DNA of 64,000 nt. It comes from Fimenecus sp045631225. Lineage in GTDB: Bacteria; Bacillota; Clostridia; Oscillospirales; Acutalibacteraceae. Under the pieces are notes generated by a model. The model was given only the letters and a program-made list of their open reading frames with translations, did not search any database and had not been told where the DNA came from. How positions within the stretch are numbered: position 1 is the stretch's first letter; every line of letters begins with the position of its first letter. The stretch covers positions 1-64,000 of the forward strand of contig JAZQUG010000031.1 in the NCBI GenBank assembly GCA_045631225.1. Direction: 5' to 3'. The translations under genes were made by a program, and so were the position numbers. Of the stretch, positions 61,114 through 64,000 are shown one piece after another.

Positions 61114-63699
61114 ATGGAAAATAAAATTATTTCTGTTAATGTATGTCCCGATACGGATGAAGAAATTAATGAAAATGCAGGGGTTATGTGGGAACATAAT
61201 GCAACGTCACTTGTGTTTAATATTGACCCTGCCTATGTAAATGATTACAAATATTATATTGAATATCGTTCGTTAATAGGCACAAAGGTGCGAACAGAAT
61301 ACCTTGAATTGAACACCACAACAAACACGATTACATATGATATTCCTGTAACGATGACCTCGCTTCGTGGTGTTGAATGTTACTTTAATATTGTAAAAAT
61401 TGATGAAGACGTTCAGACGGTGCAGGTGATTAAACCGAAAAAATTTTATCTTCAGTTTGACTATTCACCGGATACAGATAATTCAATCGCAAAGGCAAAT
61501 GATTTTTCAATTAATGCACTTTTTGAAGCAATTCGTCTCGGCACATTCAAAGGTGACAGAGGTGAAAAGGGTGAAGCGTTTACCTATGATGACTTTACAC
61601 AAGAACAACTCGCAATGCTGAAGGGTGAAAAGGGAGAAAGTGTAATTGTTGAGAATAAAATTATTGATGCCTTACAGATTGACGGTGGAGTTGTGGAGAA
61701 TTTTTACAACTCTCAAAAGGCTGATATTGTAAGCGGGAAATATATAGAAACAGGCGGAGCGGTAAAGGGTCAAACAGGTTATCAGTATTTTAAAGTCAGA
61801 CTTTATTCGGGCAAAAAGTATCAAATAAACCTTGCGAATACGTATTCAATAGTGGTTTTCAAAAATGACGAAATCGGAAACGAGGTTTTATATTCTAAGG
61901 CAATAAGCACTTCGAAAGAATTTGAAATCCCTGAAATGGATGAAAAGATAGTTACAGCGTATATTTCCTGCTTAACAACACAGTACAACAATGTAAAAGG
62001 CAAAATTATTATTGTTGAGGGTGAGGAAGCACCCGCAGGGATTGAAAAATATAAAATATCATTTCCGTGGTTGACTATACCAAAAGAAAAGGAAGAAGCA
62101 ATCGACCCTATTGTTATTGAGGGTGCAAAGGTGGAAAACTATTACAACCCTGATACAGCAGATGTTGCTGAGGGTAAATACCTAAACTACATTGACGGTA
62201 GTGAGAAAACATCAACAGATTATTTGTATTTTAAGGTCAGATTACTTTCGGGAAAAACATATAAAACAAACATCAAGAACATTTACTCTCTTGTAATATT
62301 TGATAACGATAAGATTGACGGAACTTTTGTTTATGGCAAGTTAGTAGGCACAGCAAAAGAATTTGCAATACCCGAAAGAAATGAAAAGGTGGTTACTGCT
62401 TTTATATCCTGTACAACAGCAAATTACAATAATGGTAAGGTTGTTATTGTTGACGGTGAAAACACACCGACAGGTGATGAAGCATATAAGGTGTCATTCC
62501 CTTGGTTGAGTATGCCGACCGATGAAGAAGATGGTGGCACAGAAGAGAATGGAACACCAACAAATATTCCGGCTTATTCTATTGATGAAGCAAAACTAAA
62601 ACGTAAAATGCCACCATATCTGTTTGACGGGTTTGAGTGTGAGAACTATTTTGATGCTGATTATATGATTGCAAATGCAACAGAAGATAGCCAAAAAATG
62701 TATTATCACACACCATATCTTTACTTGCCTGAAGGTACGTATTCAATAACTAATTGTTATAGTTACAAATTTATGTCAAAAGACGGAACGATTGGAACAC
62801 CAACGCTCGCAGGGAACAAGGCCACAACATTTACAATCACAGAAGAAAACCCGTATGTATCATTTTTAATATTGTGTAAAATTGGTGGAGTTGGCAATCC
62901 CGAAGCTCTTCGTGACATTTCTGTTCAAAAAGGTGATACAGCGACAAATGGCGTTCCTTACAAATATAAATTAAGCGATAAGTTTGATATAACAGATATT
63001 GTAAGAGAGATTGCAAACGAGGTTAAGACTCCTTATCCTACACATTGGCAAGGAAAGAAATATGTTGCTATCGGCGACAGCATAACAAGAGGTTATGCGC
63101 CTAAGGATGAAAACGAGGGAATAACATCGGGAACACAAATTGCAAATCCATATAGTAAAATCGTAAGTGATAACCTTAATATGGAAAGATTAAATCTTGG
63201 TGAAGATGGTTCAAATGTCAGATGGGTATTAGGCTTAAACGACTCCCACCGAAAACAATTAGAACAGGCAATAGCGTCTGCTCCAGACCTTGTTACAATT
63301 ATGCTCGGTGTGAATGACTCAGGTAGTGATGCCGATAAACATTCAGACTTGGGAACTATTGATGATGTATATGATGAAAGTAACGTAACATTCTATTCAG
63401 GTTTAAGTGAAATTGTTAATAGGCTTCAAACAGAGTTGCCGAATGCAACAATCATTTTATTAAGTTCACCAAAGAATAAATTTACAGATAACGAAACTAA
63501 ACAAAATTATTTTAAGGCAGTAAAAGAAGTTGCTGAAAAATATGATGTTCTATTCTATGATTTATACAATGCAGGTTGTGGCTTTAATCTTAACAACTCT
63601 GTATCTATAAGTAATTTCGTACTCACTGATGTACACCCAAATCACAGAGCACACAAAATTATCGGTAGCAGATTAACAGGCTTTATTGCAGGTCATTGA
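61114..63699 (+). CDS. Phage-fibre/baseplate-like protein with repeated beta domains and C-terminal SGNH hydrolase
   Basis: 861 residues. The N-terminal domain (1-140) resembles baseplate upper-protein (BppU-type) attachment domains. Short collagen-like stretches GDRGEKGEAF and LKGEKGES follow (about 148-178). A beta-domain is then repeated: copy 1 (about 187-327, VVENFYN..YFKVRLYSGKKY..FPWLTIP), copy 2 (about 331-471, KVENYYN..YFKVRLLSGKTY..FPWLSMP) and a diverged third copy (about 500-625). An SGNH hydrolase ends the protein: AIGDSITRGY (Ser), MLGVND, and DVHPNH (Asp/His). There is no signal peptide. It is probably a host-surface-binding, glycan- or wall-deacylating fibre. Confidence 0.75.
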   Translation: MENKIISVNVCPDTDEEINENAGVMWEHNATSLVFNIDPAYVNDYKYYIEYRSLIGTKVRTEYLELNTTTNTITYDIPVTMTSLRGVECYFNIVKIDEDVQTVQVIKPKKFYLQFDYSPDTDNSIAKANDFSINALFEAIRLGTFKGDRGEKGEAFTYDDFTQEQLAMLKGEKGESVIVENKIIDALQIDGGVVENFYNSQKADIVSGKYIETGGAVKGQTGYQYFKVRLYSGKKYQINLANTYSIVVFKNDEIGNEVLYSKAISTSKEFEIPEMDEKIVTAYISCLTTQYNNVKGKIIIVEGEEAPAGIEKYKISFPWLTIPKEKEEAIDPIVIEGAKVENYYNPDTADVAEGKYLNYIDGSEKTSTDYLYFKVRLLSGKTYKTNIKNIYSLVIFDNDKIDGTFVYGKLVGTAKEFAIPERNEKVVTAFISCTTANYNNGKVVIVDGENTPTGDEAYKVSFPWLSMPTDEEDGGTEENGTPTNIPAYSIDEAKLKRKMPPYLFDGFECENYFDADYMIANATEDSQKMYYHTPYLYLPEGTYSITNCYSYKFMSKDGTIGTPTLAGNKATTFTITEENPYVSFLILCKIGGVGNPEALRDISVQKGDTATNGVPYKYKLSDKFDITDIVREIANEVKTPYPTHWQGKKYVAIGDSITRGYAPKDENEGITSGTQIANPYSKIVSDNLNMERLNLGEDGSNVRWVLGLNDSHRKQLEQAIASAPDLVTIMLGVNDSGSDADKHSDLGTIDDVYDESNVTFYSGLSEIVNRLQTELPNATIILLSSPKNKFTDNETKQNYFKAVKEVAEKYDVLFYDLYNAGCGFNLNNSVSISNFVLTDVHPNHRAHKIIGSRLTGFIAGH
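61674..62525 (+). repeat. Tandem intragenic duplication encoding fibre beta-domains
   Basis: Two protein repeats of about 140 residues each align along their length, sharing ENxYN, ADxxxGKY, YxYFKVRLxSGKxY, KEFxIPExxEKxVTAxISC and YKxSFPWLxxP. A third, much weaker copy follows to about 62985. Confidence 0.7.
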
Positions 63700-63717
63700 T
63701 TTTAGGAGGGTAAAATA

Positions 63718-64000
63718 TTGAAATATACAGGAATAGATGTTTCAAAATGGCAAGGCAGAATTGACTGGAGCCTTGTTAAAAATGACGGAATCCAGTTTGC
63801 TATGATTCGTTCAACATTTGGCTGGGGAAAAGGTAGCGAAGATTTTCTTTTTAATACAAACTATGAAAATGCCAAAAAGGTGAGTATGCCGGTTGGCGTA
63901 TATCATTATTCTTACGCACGAACACCTGAAGAAGCAATTATGGAAGCAGATTTTTGCCATTCTGTAATAAAAGGTAAGAAATTTGAATATCCTGTTGCAT
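63718..64000 (+). CDS. GH25 muramidase (lysozyme), 3'-truncated by the window end
   Basis: 94 residues are visible from TTG at 63718, which follows AGGAGGG at seven bases. The N-terminus TGIDVSKWQGRIDW carries the first active-site Asp of family 25 lysozymes, followed by FAMIRSTFGWGKGSED and GVYHYSYARTPEEA. GH25 enzymes cleave the N-acetylmuramic acid beta-1,4 bond of peptidoglycan and are common phage endolysins. There is no signal peptide, so release would need a holin or lysis. It lies 19 bases after the fibre gene in the SOS-controlled cassette. Confidence 0.88.
   Translation, partial: MKYTGIDVSKWQGRIDWSLVKNDGIQFAMIRSTFGWGKGSEDFLFNTNYENAKKVSMPVGVYHYSYARTPEEAIMEADFCHSVIKGKKFEYPVA

Noticed and set aside
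1..64000. CRISPR arrays, insertion-sequence transposases, rRNA genes
   Set aside because: No regularly spaced direct repeats, transposase or integrase frames, or rRNA sequence were found in the window.

Overview
The window looks like chromosome of a low-GC, anaerobic, gut-type member of the Clostridia, probably close to Ruminococcaceae/Oscillospirales. The lineage is inferred; no 16S gene is present. Support comes from the gene order pyrH-frr-uppS-cdsA-dxr-rseP-ispG-polC, a PolC-type replicative polymerase, short HisG with HisZ, consensus -35/-10 promoters with 17-bp spacers, strong GGAGG-type ribosome binding sites, dockerin- and cohesin-like secreted proteins, and an anaerobic sulfatase maturase.

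Layout. 1-2.5 kb: end of an inositol catabolism locus (iolA, iolG) with two palindromic repeat elements. 2.7-7.5 kb: YbaK-type deacylase, an ATP-grasp/alpha-E/transglutaminase trio, a TIM-barrel isomerase behind a long inverted repeat, and nrdR with a NrdR box. 7.6-14.3 kb: secreted transglutaminase-like protein with dockerin-like tail, secreted lipase-like protein, TetM/EF-G-like GTPase, and an alpha/beta hydrolase lacking its nucleophile serine. 14.3-21.7 kb (minus strand): one probable operon with a TagGH-like exporter, a Stealth phosphotransferase, a CDP-glycerol transferase/glycosyltransferase fusion, YhcH, serine dehydratase and a GH43-like protein. 21.9-25.7 kb: tandem cohesin-like secreted protein, GT2 glycosyltransferase and NahK-like kinase. 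25.9-36 kb: the core pyrH to polC operon, in which PolC lacks the internal exonuclease domain. 36-42.2 kb: hisZGDCBAIE, without hisH or hisF. 42.2-48.3 kb: M20 peptidase, rRNA methyltransferases, a lipid kinase and tRNA-Thr. 48.5-53.2 kb: an HTH-membrane regulator pair, then an amino-acid ABC transporter whose binding protein appears circularly permuted, and a 46-residue small ORF. 53.2-58.3 kb (minus): anSME, sulfatase, PlsC, VanY-like peptidase. 58.5-60.3 kb: a membrane-anchored surface protein and two small-protein genes.

The most unusual part is the right end (60.3-64 kb). A consensus promoter is followed by a perfect Gram-positive LexA/SOS box and a terminator-like hairpin. Then come a sigma-region-4-like regulator, a small coiled-coil protein, an 861-residue phage-fibre-like protein with an SGNH hydrolase domain, and a GH25 muramidase cut by the window end. 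No integrase, capsid or tail-tube gene is visible on the left side. This suggests a DNA-damage-induced lysin/fibre cassette, or one edge of a prophage or tailocin.

Two limits apply. Coordinates of short sites were counted by eye and may be off by one base. Functional calls rest on recognised motifs, not database searches.
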